Part shown: positions 8,244 through 17,719 of the stretch, in pieces
Numbering within the stretch: the first letter of the stretch is position 1
Layout: every line of letters starts with the position of its first letter
Source: Gammaproteobacteria bacterium
GTDB taxonomy: Bacteria; Pseudomonadota; Gammaproteobacteria; SZUA-229
Direction of reading: 5' to 3'
DNA: 64,000 bases
Assembly: GCA_026195895.1 (NCBI GenBank)
Contig: JAPHRO010000026.1
Location: 1-64,000 of the forward strand
The notes under the pieces: model-generated
Seen by the model: the letters and a program-made list of their open reading frames with translations, nothing else
What the model was told of the DNA's origin: nothing
Database searches by the model: none
Program-made: the position numbers and the translations under genes

Positions 8244-8804
8244 TTACCCATTTACACGATGGACATCAGATAAAGGTTCCATCTTGCCTAATATTTCACG
8301 CAATTTACTGCGCGCACGGCTTAACCGAGATTTAATGGTGCCGACAGATACGTCCAGCAGTTGATTGATTTCCGGCAGACTATAACCCTCGACATCATGC
8401 AATAGCACCAGCAAGCGCTGGTCTTCATTAAGCTGATCAAGTGCTCGCTGCAAACTTTGCTGACTTAGCTCGGACTCAAGCAGATCATCTGGCTCCAGCC
8501 CATCACTGACATGAGATTCATAAAAGGGTTGTTCATCATCAATAAACTGAATTGGCGAACGCTGTTGGCTACGCAACCTGTCAATAAAATGCCGATAGAG
8601 TACACGGGCCAGCCATGGACCGAGTTTTTCAATTGCCTGCATTTCCTCCAGGCGCGGATATAACTTGAGCAGGACATCCTGCACAAGATCTTCGGCGTCA
8701 TCGCGCTGCCCGGCAAAGCGATATGCCAGCTTATAAAGCCGTTGTAAATGCGGCTGCACGAGCTGCTCAAACTGCGCATGAGATGATCGCTTACGTGGCC
8801 ACAT
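8244..8804 (-). CDS. ECF-type RNA polymerase sigma-70 factor
   Basis: About 186 residues with the two ECF regions. Sigma2 holds LYKLAYRFAGQRDDAEDLVQDVLLKLY and LARVLYRHFIDRLR; sigma4 holds LDQLNEDQRLLVLLHDVEGYSLPEINQLLDVSVGTIKSRLSRARSKLRE, with a clear helix-turn-helix. I prefer ATG 8804 because the frame's first ATG (8825) abuts the -10 element of the predicted promoter. ATG 8819 would give a leaderless message. No good Shine-Dalgarno precedes any of them. First gene of the sigma/anti-sigma/secreted protein/TPR-barrel unit. Confidence 0.88.
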   Translation of the reverse strand: MWPRKRSSHAQFEQLVQPHLQRLYKLAYRFAGQRDDAEDLVQDVLLKLYPRLEEMQAIEKLGPWLARVLYRHFIDRLRSQQRSPIQFIDDEQPFYESHVSDGLEPDDLLESELSQQSLQRALDQLNEDQRLLVLLHDVEGYSLPEINQLLDVSVGTIKSRLSRARSKLREILGKMEPLSDVHRVNG

Positions 8805-8825
8805 ATTTATAATTGCCATGTACAT

Positions 8826-8854
8826 AACACGTTTTAAAATTTAAAACGGTTCCC
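8826..8854 (-). promoter_or_regulatory. Predicted ECF-sigma promoter with internal palindrome
   Basis: Reading the minus strand, GGGAACC (8854-8848) is followed after 16 bases by CGTGTT (8831-8826). GGAAC-N16/17-CGT is the general ECF/RpoE-type promoter layout, and such operons are usually autoregulated. The spacer is almost entirely a 19-base palindrome (8830-8848, CGTTTTAAA-A-TTTAAAACG), which also makes it very AT-rich. The transcript should start near 8820. Confidence 0.65.
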
Positions 8855-8961
8855 TGTTGCGATGATTATCTTAAGTTTATCTGAAACCTGTGTTTAACAA
8901 TACGCTGCTTTATGCCAGCAGAATATTTTTTTGCCGGCTTATTTCCGCCAGCCGCAGACAC

Positions 8962-8984
8962 AAAAAAACCACCTTGCGGTGGTT
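8962..8984 (-). terminator. Intrinsic terminator of gpmI
   Basis: On the minus strand AACCACC-GCAA-GGTGG is followed by seven T's: stem 8967-8984, T-run 8968-8962. It lies 26 bases beyond the gpmI stop. Confidence 0.8.
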
Positions 8985-9009
8985 GTTTTGTAACGATCTT
9001 TGAATCTGC

Positions 9010-10560
9010 CTAGGACATCTTGTTGTAAGCCTCTAACAGGATGCTTTCACCTTTCATATCAGGCGGTTGTTGCAGCCCCATCAATTGCAGAATAGTCGGC
9101 GCCACACTGCTCAAGCCCATGCCTGTTGCCAGACGCCAATATTCCTGATCAATAATCAAACAGGGCACCGGGTAGACAGTGTGCTGGGTATGCGGCTCAC
9201 CGGTCACCGGATCAACCATTTCATCACAGTTGCCGTGATCGGCAGTCAGAAATACTGAAAAACCTTCTTCAACTGCAACATCCAGCAGTCGACCGACTTC
9301 CGCATCCATGGCTTCTACCGCAGCGATTACCGCTTCGCGAACGGCTGTGTGTCCAACCATATCTCCATTGGCAAAATTGACCACCAGAAAACCATAGTCA
9401 TGGGATTTGAGTGCATCGATGGTGGCATCCGCTACTTCTCTGGCACTCATTTCCGGTTTTTTATCATAGGTTGATACTTTGGGAGACGGTATCATCACCC
9501 GATCTTCACCGGCCCATTTTTCTTCCCGACCACCATTAAAGAAGAACGTCACATGGGCATACTTCTCTGTTTCAGAACAATGAAACTGCTTGTAGCCGGC
9601 ACGACTCACCACCGAGGCCAGTGTCGAATGGGGGCGCTCAGGCGCAAAAGCGATAGGCAATAAAAACTGCGGATCGTATTCGGTCAAGCAGGTGACTGTA
9701 ATCGGATCATAAGTACCGGTCTCAAAGCCTTCAAAATCGGGCTGACTCAGGGCAGCGGACAACTGGCGCGGCCGGTCATTTCTGAAGTTGAAGAAAATAA
9801 CATTGTCGCCTTTTTGCAGCTTTTCCGCTTCTGGCAAAATACAGGGCCGGATAAACTCATCCGTTTGATCAGCTGCATAGGCCGACTCGATTGCATAGCG
9901 TGCGGCTTCATGAAATTCGCCTTCATGATGCACCATGGCACGCCAGGCCACTTCCGTTCTATCCCAGCGATTATCTCGATCCATCGCGTAATAGCGCCCA
10001 CATACCGTAGCGATAGCACCGCCAGCATCTTCCAGCACATCCTCAAGCTTCTTAAGGTATCCCATAGCGGCCATGGGCGCAGTATCTCGGCCGTCGGTAA
10101 TCATATGCACCAGCGGCTTGACCTTTTTCCTGGCACACATTTCGATAAGCGCAACCAGGTGATTGATGTGGCTATGCACACCACCATCAGACACCAGACC
10201 CACCAGATGCATGGGCCTTTCTTTTGCCGCAGCATCATCCAGCGCCGCCACCAGCGCCGCGTTATCAAAGAACTCACCATTCTCTATCGCATCATCAATA
10301 CGCACCAGATCCTGTCGCATAATCGAACCACAGCCCAGGGTCAGATGCCCAACCTCTGAATTTCCCATCTGGCCAACCGGCAGCCCAACGGCTTTACCTG
10401 ATGCATCGAGCGTTATATGGGTATTTTTAGAAAAATACTCATCGAGTCGCGGCGTATTGGCTTCCGCAACAGCATTGTTGATTCGACTGGGATTAACACC
10501 AAACCCGTCAAGTATGATTAATAAGGTGGGACTTCGGGGAACGCTACGTGGTTCAGCCAT
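9010..10560 (-). CDS. gpmI: 2,3-bisphosphoglycerate-independent phosphoglycerate mutase
   Basis: A 516-residue cytoplasmic enzyme that interconverts 3- and 2-phosphoglycerate in glycolysis and gluconeogenesis using two Mn ions and a phosphoserine intermediate. Metal-binding and catalytic motifs are present in order: LLIILDGFG (Asp), GNSEVGHLTLG (catalytic Ser), VSDGGVHSHINHL, TDGRDTAP, DRDNRWDRTE, FANGDMVGHT and LTADHGNCDEM, with HTQHTVYPVP near the end. The length is standard. It is transcribed alone: a terminator lies downstream and 207 bases separate it from the gene upstream. Confidence 0.97.
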   Translation of the reverse strand: MAEPRSVPRSPTLLIILDGFGVNPSRINNAVAEANTPRLDEYFSKNTHITLDASGKAVGLPVGQMGNSEVGHLTLGCGSIMRQDLVRIDDAIENGEFFDNAALVAALDDAAAKERPMHLVGLVSDGGVHSHINHLVALIEMCARKKVKPLVHMITDGRDTAPMAAMGYLKKLEDVLEDAGGAIATVCGRYYAMDRDNRWDRTEVAWRAMVHHEGEFHEAARYAIESAYAADQTDEFIRPCILPEAEKLQKGDNVIFFNFRNDRPRQLSAALSQPDFEGFETGTYDPITVTCLTEYDPQFLLPIAFAPERPHSTLASVVSRAGYKQFHCSETEKYAHVTFFFNGGREEKWAGEDRVMIPSPKVSTYDKKPEMSAREVADATIDALKSHDYGFLVVNFANGDMVGHTAVREAVIAAVEAMDAEVGRLLDVAVEEGFSVFLTADHGNCDEMVDPVTGEPHTQHTVYPVPCLIIDQEYWRLATGMGLSSVAPTILQLMGLQQPPDMKGESILLEAYNKMS

Positions 10561-10767
10561 GGCTTTTCTTAAGTTCTCTTCTATTCACTGTGAATTTGGG
10601 GGCATAATTTTACACTAATTCTCACTTATCTGCTGGAGAATATAAGCGATTTCCGCATTAACTACGCCACAATTATGACCGTTCCTGATTACGCCTGAAT
10701 AAATAAAATCGGGATCAAATCTGATTTACATCAGGTCTGATAAAATCCAGGCCCTGACAGCCTTTGC

Positions 10768-12549
10768 TCATTTAACAATTTTCTGTAACTGCTGGAGATA
10801 GCCGATTTGAGATGAATACTGCAACAGGCTCACCGGCTTGATCTGTTGTATATTTTCTTCGAGATGCGTAAGCCGCTGCTTAAGCGGCGCAGTTTCTCTT
10901 TCGAGGCCAGCTTGACGAATTAACTTTAGCACAACTACTGCAGATGATGGCAATTCCGCATCCGCCACATTGGCCAGATCGGATGGCATCGGCAGTAAGG
11001 AAGTATCCGATAACTTCCATCCCTGATCAGTACTGAACAACTCGAGCGCCTGCACAGCTAAAGACTTCGCAGCCATCCCATATTTCTGCTTACCCATCAC
11101 ACCCTGCCAGTCCAGCATACCCTGAGCCACATAGGCATAATCTTCCAGATAACGATGATCGCTTGTCGCCACCGTTCTTTTTAAACCCTGACCGACCTGT
11201 TGTTGCAGAAATTCAAACAGGGCATGGCCTGCCTTTACGAAATCCTGCCGACCAGTGAGTAGAACCATTTCTGCCAGCGCAGACAATACATAGCCATTCC
11301 AGCTGGGTAACAACTTATCATCCTGCAAAGGTGGATTATCCTGCCGCTTGCTGAGCAGTTGTTTGTTTATATCTCGCCAGTCTTCCCCCAGCGCGAGCCC
11401 GACAGGAAAAATGCCAGACACATGCTCAAGCTCAACTAATCGCCAATGCTGCTTAAGTTGCTGCCATTGTGCGGGCGTTAATTGCTGTTGTAACTGCTTC
11501 TGATCCCAGACGTAATTACCGCCTTCAATACCCTGTGCATCCTGGGCGCTTAAAGCACTTATAAAACCAGCATTTTCTGCGCGCATATCCCGCAGCAGAA
11601 ATTCAGTCGTTTCGATAGCAATATCAAGATACAAATCGTCTCCAAATAATTCATAAGCTTTTAGATAAACCAGAATCAGTCCCGCATTGGTATATAACAT
11701 TTTTTCAAAATGCGGCACCTGCCAGCCCGGATCTGTTGCATAGCGATAAAAGCCGCCGCCAATTACATCATGCAATCCATGACTTGCCATTTGATTTAAA
11801 GTTAACAGCAAGAATTCTTCTAACCAGGGTTTGGGGTGCTGTTGATAAAGCTGCATTAAAGTCATTAGCATGGCGGGCCGCGGAAACTTTGACTGTTTAC
11901 CTATTCCGCCTTCCAGTTGGTCCGCATTTTTCCTGACAATTTCAAGGTAAGCTGACAATTGCTGATCAATATTTAGCATCTGGCTCTGTTGCTGATTTAA
12001 TTGTTGGCTGTGGTTAAATGCCTGTAGCGCCATACCCTTCAGATAATCACTATCTTCATGCCATGCAGTTGATAATTTACCCATAAAACCAACGAATTCA
12101 TCGGCTGGCAAATAAACAAGACCAACCAGTGGATGCCCGGCAGGTGTAACAAAAACATTTAATGGCCAGCCGGCATGGCCTCGCGTTTTTTGCACAAAAT
12201 CAATTAAATAATTATCCAGCGCAGGATTCAATTCACGATCAATTTTTACTGGAATAAAGCGCCTGTTAATAATGTTCGCAATATCTTTATTGGTAAAACT
12301 TTCATTGCGCATCACATGACACCAGTGACAGGAATAATAGCCCACGGAGATAAAGATCAGTTTGTTTTCTTTTTTTGCCCGATCCAGAACGGATTGATTC
12401 CATATCTGCCAGTCCACGGCATCATGGGCGTGCATGCGAATATAAGGTGACGGGTGATTTTCAAGATTGTTTGCTGCTTGTGCAGCAGGCATATAAAGCA
12501 AAGAACTTATTAAAATAAAAAACCACTTTGAAAACTGGAGACTGCTCAT
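10768..12549 (-). CDS. Exported DUF255 (YyaL/Spata20-like) thioredoxin-domain protein
   Basis: A 593-residue protein with an N-terminal signal peptide (ends near AQAAN). The thioredoxin-like domain follows, marked by ENHPSPYIRMHAHDAVDW, the redox-type CHWC (SVGYYSCHWCHVM, near residue 75) and GWPLNVFVTPAGHPL. The rest is an alpha/alpha barrel resembling glycosidase or epimerase folds. Cytoplasmic relatives run to about 670 residues; this copy is shorter and appears to be exported. The biochemical role of the family is not settled. It lies 24 bases downstream of tatC on the same strand. Confidence 0.85.
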   Translation of the reverse strand: MSSLQFSKWFFILISSLLYMPAAQAANNLENHPSPYIRMHAHDAVDWQIWNQSVLDRAKKENKLIFISVGYYSCHWCHVMRNESFTNKDIANIINRRFIPVKIDRELNPALDNYLIDFVQKTRGHAGWPLNVFVTPAGHPLVGLVYLPADEFVGFMGKLSTAWHEDSDYLKGMALQAFNHSQQLNQQQSQMLNIDQQLSAYLEIVRKNADQLEGGIGKQSKFPRPAMLMTLMQLYQQHPKPWLEEFLLLTLNQMASHGLHDVIGGGFYRYATDPGWQVPHFEKMLYTNAGLILVYLKAYELFGDDLYLDIAIETTEFLLRDMRAENAGFISALSAQDAQGIEGGNYVWDQKQLQQQLTPAQWQQLKQHWRLVELEHVSGIFPVGLALGEDWRDINKQLLSKRQDNPPLQDDKLLPSWNGYVLSALAEMVLLTGRQDFVKAGHALFEFLQQQVGQGLKRTVATSDHRYLEDYAYVAQGMLDWQGVMGKQKYGMAAKSLAVQALELFSTDQGWKLSDTSLLPMPSDLANVADAELPSSAVVVLKLIRQAGLERETAPLKQRLTHLEENIQQIKPVSLLQYSSQIGYLQQLQKIVK

Positions 12550-12573
12550 AGCATGTAACTCCTGTAGCGTTTA

Positions 12574-13425
12574 CTACAATATTGGGCCGTTCTTTTCTTC
12601 CGACTCTATTCTATCCAGTTCGGCATCCATTTCATCTTCACTTAGGTTTTCATAATCGTCGTTAGCTTCATCTGCTTCATCATCGCTGCTATCTTTTCTT
12701 TTTTTCAACAGGCGTGAAAATAACAGCCCTACTTCGAATAGAATCCACATAGGTATAGCCAGCATGGTCTGCGAAATGATATCCGGCGGCGTTAACAACA
12801 TACCAAAAATAAATGCGCCCACGATGATATAGGGTCTTTTTTCAGCGAGACTGTCAGGGGTGGTTACGCCGCCTAACACCAGAAGAATTGTGGCAATAGG
12901 TACTTCAAATGCAATGCCAAATGCAAAAAACAGCTTTAAGATAAAGTCGAGATAGTAGGTAATATCAGGCGAATGATTCACACCTTCCAGCGCATAGGCC
13001 ATCATGAAAGCAAACACATTGGGCAGCACGACAAAATAGGCAAATACAATGCCGACATAAAACAACAGCGCACTGGAAACGATCAATGGCAAAGCCAGTT
13101 TTTTTTCGTGTTTATACAGGCCGGGCGCAACAAACGCCCAGGCTTCAAACATGAGATAAGGAATGGCGGCAAAAATTGACATAATAAACGCCAGTTTTAA
13201 CGGCGTTAAAAAAGGAGAGATAACACCGGTAGCAATCATGCTACTGCCATCCGGCAACTGGTTCACTACGGGCAATGCGAGAATTTCATAGATTTCATTA
13301 GCGAAGGGAAAGGCACACAGAAAAACCAGCAATACCGCCAGCACACTTCTTAACAGACGGTCACGTAATTCCAGCAGGTGCCCAAGAAAACCCTGTTCCT
13401 GATTTTGCCCCAGTGACTCAGCCAT
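12574..13425 (-). CDS. tatC: Sec-independent protein translocase TatC
   Basis: A 283-residue polytopic protein with six predicted membrane helices and the TatC signature regions (HLLELRDRLLRSV at the N-terminus, FEAWAFVAPGLYKHEKK in the first periplasmic/cytoplasmic loop, AFGIAFEVP). With TatB it forms the receptor for twin-arginine signal peptides of folded proteins. The C-terminus has an unusually long acidic tail (about 35 residues, rich in Asp/Glu). Its start overlaps the tatB stop by eight bases, as in many tat operons. Confidence 0.96.
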   Translation of the reverse strand: MAESLGQNQEQGFLGHLLELRDRLLRSVLAVLLVFLCAFPFANEIYEILALPVVNQLPDGSSMIATGVISPFLTPLKLAFIMSIFAAIPYLMFEAWAFVAPGLYKHEKKLALPLIVSSALLFYVGIVFAYFVVLPNVFAFMMAYALEGVNHSPDITYYLDFILKLFFAFGIAFEVPIATILLVLGGVTTPDSLAEKRPYIIVGAFIFGMLLTPPDIISQTMLAIPMWILFEVGLLFSRLLKKRKDSSDDEADEANDDYENLSEDEMDAELDRIESEEKNGPIL

Positions 13426-13846
13426 TCAAATTTTCCGGCGTGTCGGTCTGCTGTTTTTCTCTGGAAGATGTTTTAGCTTTAGCTTCTTCTTCGAAATCAT
13501 CTTCTTCTATGATTTCATAACGCTTTTCCGCTTTCGTCTCAGTAGCTGTACCCGGGTCATTCTGATCATCAAACATATTATGGTAATCAGTATTTACGTG
13601 GTCTTCCGTATTATGTAATTTATTTTGTAATTCACGAATCTGCACTTCCTGATTGTGAATAAGACGCTTTAACTCGCCGCCATCAAATTCGTTTTCGACC
13701 TGACTTTTTACACCTTCCACATAACGTCTGGCCTTGCCAAACCAGTAGCCTACCTGGCGCGCAGCTTTGGGCAAACGTTCCGGCCCGAGCACAAGCAAAG
13801 CCAGCACCAAAATCACCACCATTTCCAGAAAGCCAACGTCAAACAT
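13418..13846 (-). CDS. tatB: Sec-independent protein translocase TatB
   Basis: A 142-residue single-span protein: MFDVGFLEMVVILVLALLVLGPERLP is the TatB membrane helix and hinge, with the characteristic Glu at position 8 and Gly-Pro-Glu-Arg. An amphipathic helix follows, then a charged, low-complexity cytoplasmic tail. It pairs with TatC to bind Tat substrates. It lies 31 bases after tatA and overlaps tatC. Confidence 0.95.
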   Translation of the reverse strand: MFDVGFLEMVVILVLALLVLGPERLPKAARQVGYWFGKARRYVEGVKSQVENEFDGGELKRLIHNQEVQIRELQNKLHNTEDHVNTDYHNMFDDQNDPGTATETKAEKRYEIIEEDDFEEEAKAKTSSREKQQTDTPENLNG

Positions 13847-13877
13847 AATGTTTACTTAAACGTTTAAATTCTAAACG

Positions 13878-14099
13878 TTAAACCTTATCTTTTTCTTTAG
13901 TTACTTCAGCATCAATAACATTGCCATTTTCTTTGCTTTCCAGACTTTTATCTGCGTCTTTCTCGCCTTCTTTCATGGATTTTTTAAAGCTATTAATAGC
14001 CGAACCCAGATCACCGCCGATATTGCGCAATTTTTTTGTGCCAAACAATAAAACCACAATACCCAGAACAATCGCCAACTGCCAAATACTAATACCCAT
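13878..14099 (-). CDS. tatA: Sec-independent protein translocase TatA
   Basis: A 73-residue protein with one N-terminal helix ([21 protein letters not shown]), the FGTKKL hinge and an amphipathic helix ([15 protein letters not shown]), followed by a charged tail. It oligomerises to form the Tat pore. First gene of tatABC, 73 bases downstream of hisE; the his and tat genes may be one transcript. Confidence 0.95.
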   Translation of the reverse strand: MGISIWQLAIVLGIVVLLFGTKKLRNIGGDLGSAINSFKKSMKEGEKDADKSLESKENGNVIDAEVTKEKDKV

Positions 14100-14172
14100 T
14101 TAATTCTCCTCGCATATTCATGCGCCTATAAAATACAGACACAATAAATTCAGTTCTTTGCTTTATAACAAA

Positions 14173-14490
14173 TCAATCTTTTCTTGATGCCTTCTCTTCA
14201 ATACCCGAAAGACCAAATCGTCGAGCCAGCTCCTGCAACACATCTTCAGGTCTTAAACCCTGTTGCGCCAGAAGCACCATGCAGTGAAACCAGAGATCCG
14301 CGGTTTCATAAATAATTTTTTCCTGAACACCATCTTTGGCGGCCATTACCGTTTCGGTGGCTTCCTCACCAATTTTTTTTAAAATGGCATCCAGCCCCTT
14401 GTCATATAAACTGGCCACGTAAGATGAATCTGGCTCCGCCTGTTTACGCTGTTCCAGCACATCGGCAAGGCGCGCGAGTATATCACTCAT
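14173..14490 (-). CDS. hisE: Phosphoribosyl-ATP pyrophosphatase
   Basis: A 105-residue enzyme for the second histidine step, removing pyrophosphate from phosphoribosyl-ATP. It has the all-alpha MazG-like fold with metal-binding acidic residues in [17 protein letters not shown] and [14 protein letters not shown]. Here it is separate from hisI, whereas enterobacteria have a HisIE fusion. The start overlaps the hisI stop by four bases. Confidence 0.95.
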   Translation of the reverse strand: MSDILARLADVLEQRKQAEPDSSYVASLYDKGLDAILKKIGEEATETVMAAKDGVQEKIIYETADLWFHCMVLLAQQGLRPEDVLQELARRFGLSGIEEKASRKD

Positions 14491-14924
14491 CTGGTCACTC
14501 CCGGCTCCTGCCTCTCGTTGCCATTAGCGCTTCTCTGCAGCTCATAAATTTCCTCTGGATCTTTAACGACTGCGTCTGTTGCCACCCACTCGCCATTCTG
14601 AAATTCTTTGAAAAAACAGCTTTGTCTACCTGTGTGACAGGCAATACCGCCAGTTTGCTCAATCGCCAGCAATAAAACGTCATTATCACAATCCAGGCGC
14701 AGGGATTTTATTTTCTGAGTGTGCCCCGATTCTTCACCCTTGTGCCACAGTTTCTGCCGCGACCGGGAATAATACACCGCTTCGCCTTTCTCCACCGTCA
14801 ATGCCAGCGACTCACGATTCATCCAGGCAAACATTAACACCCGGCCAGTTTCAGCATCCTGAGCAATAGCGGGCAACAGACCATCATCGGTCCACTTGAT
14901 TTCATCTAACCAGGCTTTATTCAT
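14487..14924 (-). CDS. hisI: Phosphoribosyl-AMP cyclohydrolase
   Basis: A 145-residue enzyme for the third histidine step, opening the purine ring of phosphoribosyl-AMP. Diagnostic motifs are [31 protein letters not shown] and the metal-binding D-C-D ([11 protein letters not shown]) with [10 protein letters not shown]. It lies 25 bases after hisF and overlaps hisE. Confidence 0.95.
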   Translation of the reverse strand: MNKAWLDEIKWTDDGLLPAIAQDAETGRVLMFAWMNRESLALTVEKGEAVYYSRSRQKLWHKGEESGHTQKIKSLRLDCDNDVLLLAIEQTGGIACHTGRQSCFFKEFQNGEWVATDAVVKDPEEIYELQRSANGNERQEPGVTR

Positions 14925-14949
14925 CAGGATAGTTTACCACTGAATGGGG

Positions 14950-15723
14950 CTATAAACGGACTTCGATGCCTTTCGAAGCCATAAACTCCTTGGCTTCATG
15001 CACTGAATATTCTGCAAAATGAAAGATACTGGCCGCCAGCACGGCATCTGCCTTGCCCTCGAGAACACCTTCGGCCAGATGCTCCAGATTACCAACACCC
15101 CCCGAGGCAATCACCGGGATGGAGACTGCTGCACAAATAGCCCGGGTCAGTTCCAGATCGAAACCTGTTTTGGTGCCATCCCGATCCATACTGGTCAGCA
15201 AAATTTCACCCGCACCATAATCGGCCATTTTCCTGGCCCATTCAATGGCATCCAGCCCGGTGGGCTTACGGCCGCCGTGGGTAAAGATTTCCCAGCGACT
15301 GGGCTCACCTTCGCCACTGACCTTTTTAGCGTCTATCGCTACCACAATGCATTGTGAACCAACCCGCTCACTGGCCTCTTTAACCAGCTCCGGATTAAAT
15401 ACTGCGGCCGTGTTGATGGCAACTTTATCGGCTCCGGCAATTAACATACGGCGCACGTCATCAACCTTGCGAATGCCACCACCGACGGTCAGAGGAATAA
15501 ACACTTCCTCGGCCACTTTTTCGACCACATGAACAATAGTGTCACGATCATCAGAACTGGCGGTGATATCCAGAAAGGTTATTTCGTCGGCTCCTTCCTG
15601 ATCGTAGCGGCGCGCCACTTCTACCGGATCACCGGCATCGCGGATATCGACAAATTGCACACCTTTGACCACGCGGCCATTGCGTACATCAAGACAGGGA
15701 ATAATACGTTTTGCGAGTGGCAC
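14950..15723 (-). CDS. hisF: Imidazole glycerol phosphate synthase, cyclase subunit
   Basis: A 257-residue (beta/alpha)8 enzyme. Its [11 protein letters not shown] start region, [23 protein letters not shown] and [11 protein letters not shown] are the HisF phosphate and catalytic loops. It joins HisH-derived ammonia with PRFAR to yield IGP and AICAR. I set the start at GTG 15723, four bases after the hisA stop and preceded by AGGG. The frame is open a further 52 codons into hisA, but that extension has no homology expected for HisF. Confidence 0.95.
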   Translation of the reverse strand: MPLAKRIIPCLDVRNGRVVKGVQFVDIRDAGDPVEVARRYDQEGADEITFLDITASSDDRDTIVHVVEKVAEEVFIPLTVGGGIRKVDDVRRMLIAGADKVAINTAAVFNPELVKEASERVGSQCIVVAIDAKKVSGEGEPSRWEIFTHGGRKPTGLDAIEWARKMADYGAGEILLTSMDRDGTKTGFDLELTRAICAAVSIPVIASGGVGNLEHLAEGVLEGKADAVLAASIFHFAEYSVHEAKEFMASKGIEVRL

Positions 15724-15727
15724 CTGG

Positions 15728-16462
15728 TTAACCCTGATTATCCACCCAGGCCTGGGCTTCTTTAAGATCCAGCGTGCCTTCATAAATCGCACGCCCTGTA
15801 ATGGCACCCATGATGCCTTCATCCTCGACTGCTGCCAGCGCCTTGATATCGTCCATATTGGTAATGCCACCCGAGGCAATCACCGGGATATGAATCGCCT
15901 GCGCCAGTTTTACCGTGGCGTCGACATTAACACCCTGCATCATGCCATCGCGAGAGATATCGGTATACACAATCGCTTCAACGCCATCTTCTTCGAATCG
16001 TTGCGCCATATCGATTACATCGTGCCTGGTCGCTTTGGACCAGCCTTCGGTGGCCACCTTGCCATCTTTGGCATCCAGCCCGACAATAATATGACCGGGA
16101 AAACCGGCACAGATATCACTGATAAAATGGGGATCCACCACGGCCCGGGTACCGATGATCACGAAACTCACACCGGCATCCAGATAGGTTTCAATGGTTT
16201 CTTCATCACGGATACCGCCGCCCACCTGAATTGGCACATCGGGATAGGCTTCTGCTATCCGATGCACAACCTCGGCATTCACCGGTTTACCGGCAAAGGC
16301 GCCATTTAAATCCACCAGATGCAAGCGGCGACAGCCCGCATCCACCCAACGACCGGCCATCGCCACAGGATCATCGGAAAATACCGTATCATCTTCCATT
16401 ACACCCTGGCGCAGTCGAACACATTTTCCATCTTTCAAATCAATGGCGGGAATCAGTAACAT
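15728..16462 (-). CDS. hisA: ProFAR isomerase
   Basis: A 244-residue (beta/alpha)8 isomerase ([17 protein letters not shown] start, [37 protein letters not shown]). It carries out the Amadori rearrangement of ProFAR to PRFAR, the substrate of HisF-HisH. It stands between hisH (18 bases) and hisF (4 bases). Confidence 0.96.
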   Translation of the reverse strand: MLLIPAIDLKDGKCVRLRQGVMEDDTVFSDDPVAMAGRWVDAGCRRLHLVDLNGAFAGKPVNAEVVHRIAEAYPDVPIQVGGGIRDEETIETYLDAGVSFVIIGTRAVVDPHFISDICAGFPGHIIVGLDAKDGKVATEGWSKATRHDVIDMAQRFEEDGVEAIVYTDISRDGMMQGVNVDATVKLAQAIHIPVIASGGITNMDDIKALAAVEDEGIMGAITGRAIYEGTLDLKEAQAWVDNQG

Positions 16463-16480
16463 TTTGAATACCTTTAATTT

Positions 16481-17125
16481 CTATTGTTTGCCGTCCCATT
16501 CGGCGAAATTCTTTAATAATTGCAATCCGTCCTGGGCACTTTTTTCGGGATGAAACTGCACTGCAAATACATTGTCACGACCAATGCCAGAGACGAATTC
16601 AAAACCATAGTCAGTGGTCGCGAGAATAATACCCTTATCTGCCGGGTCCATGTAATAACTGTGCACGAAATAAAATCGACTGTTCTCGTCAATGCCCTGC
16701 CATAAGGCATGACTGCTCCGATGATGCACACGATTCCAGCCCATATGGGGAATCTTTAGCTTTTCACCCTGCTCATCTTGCAGATTGTCACCAAAGTAGC
16801 GTACTTCACCTGGATAAAGCCCCATGCAATCGACACCATTATTCTCCTGGGAATGCGACAACAGTACCTGCATCCCCATGCAAATACCCAGAAATGGCTT
16901 TTCATGGGCCGCATTCAGCACCACATCCGTTAGCTGGCGATCAGCCAGCTCGAGCATACAGTCACGGGCGGCACCCTGACCAGGAAATACCACCCGGTCG
17001 GCATTATGGATCTCTTCGGCACTCGAGGTGACAATCACCTGCTGATTCTGAGCCACATGCTCCAATGCCTTGGCGACGGATCGAAGATTGCCCATACCAT
17101 AGTCAACAACGGCAATGGTGGACAC
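16481..17125 (-). CDS. hisH: Imidazole glycerol phosphate synthase, glutaminase subunit
   Basis: A 214-residue class I glutamine amidotransferase. The nucleophile Cys is in FLGICMGMQVL, and the His-Glu pair is in VQFHPEKSA near the C-terminus. It delivers ammonia to HisF. The gene directly abuts hisB. Confidence 0.96.
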   Translation of the reverse strand: MSTIAVVDYGMGNLRSVAKALEHVAQNQQVIVTSSAEEIHNADRVVFPGQGAARDCMLELADRQLTDVVLNAAHEKPFLGICMGMQVLLSHSQENNGVDCMGLYPGEVRYFGDNLQDEQGEKLKIPHMGWNRVHHRSSHALWQGIDENSRFYFVHSYYMDPADKGIILATTDYGFEFVSGIGRDNVFAVQFHPEKSAQDGLQLLKNFAEWDGKQ

Positions 17126-17719
17126 CTATAGCGCTCCTTTAGTCGATGGCAATACGCCCTGCATGCGTTCATCCGCTTCCAGCGCCATGCGAATGGCGCG
17201 ACCAAAGGCCTTGAAAATGGTTTCTGCAATATGGTGCGCATTGCGACCACGAATACAATCAATATGCAGCGTCACCTGCGCGTGATTAATGAAACCCTGG
17301 AAAAATTCAAAAAACAGATCTACATCGAAACCACCAATCGCAGCGCGGGGAAACTCGACATTGAATTCAATACCGGGCCGACCGGAGAAGTCGACAACCA
17401 CCCGCGACAGAGCCTCGTCCAGCGGCACATAAGCATGCCCATACCGACGAATGCCTTTCTTATCACCGACTGCCTGCGCAAATGCCTGACCCAGTGTGAT
17501 ACCAATATCTTCCACCGTGTGGTGTGCATCAATGTGTAGATCCCCTTTGGCCTGGATATCCAGATCAATTAATCCGTGACGCGCCACCTGATCGAGCATG
17601 TGATCCAGAAAAGGTATGCCGGTATCGAATTTTGCTCGACCAGTACCATCCAGATTCACCGAAACCTGAATCTGGGTTTCCAGCGTATCGCGTTCAACTG
17701 TCGCGGTGCGTTCAACCAT
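17126..17719 (-). CDS. hisB: Imidazoleglycerol-phosphate dehydratase
   Basis: A 197-residue monofunctional HisB dehydratase, without the phosphatase domain of enterobacteria. Metal-binding His motifs [21 protein letters not shown] and [10 protein letters not shown] are complete. I take ATG 17719 ([12 protein letters not shown]) as start; ATG 17734 would add five residues. It is the first gene of hisBHAFIE, preceded by nearly 500 bases without a convincing gene, so a promoter should lie there. Confidence 0.95.
   Translation of the reverse strand: MVERTATVERDTLETQIQVSVNLDGTGRAKFDTGIPFLDHMLDQVARHGLIDLDIQAKGDLHIDAHHTVEDIGITLGQAFAQAVGDKKGIRRYGHAYVPLDEALSRVVVDFSGRPGIEFNVEFPRAAIGGFDVDLFFEFFQGFINHAQVTLHIDCIRGRNAHHIAETIFKAFGRAIRMALEADERMQGVLPSTKGAL

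Noticed and set aside
10583-10595. ATTCAC-T-GTGAAT palindrome before gpmI
   Set aside because: Short and without a promoter-linked context that would support an operator call.
15724-15879. Upstream extension of hisF
   Set aside because: It runs through hisA and lacks HisF similarity; GTG 15723 suits the family.
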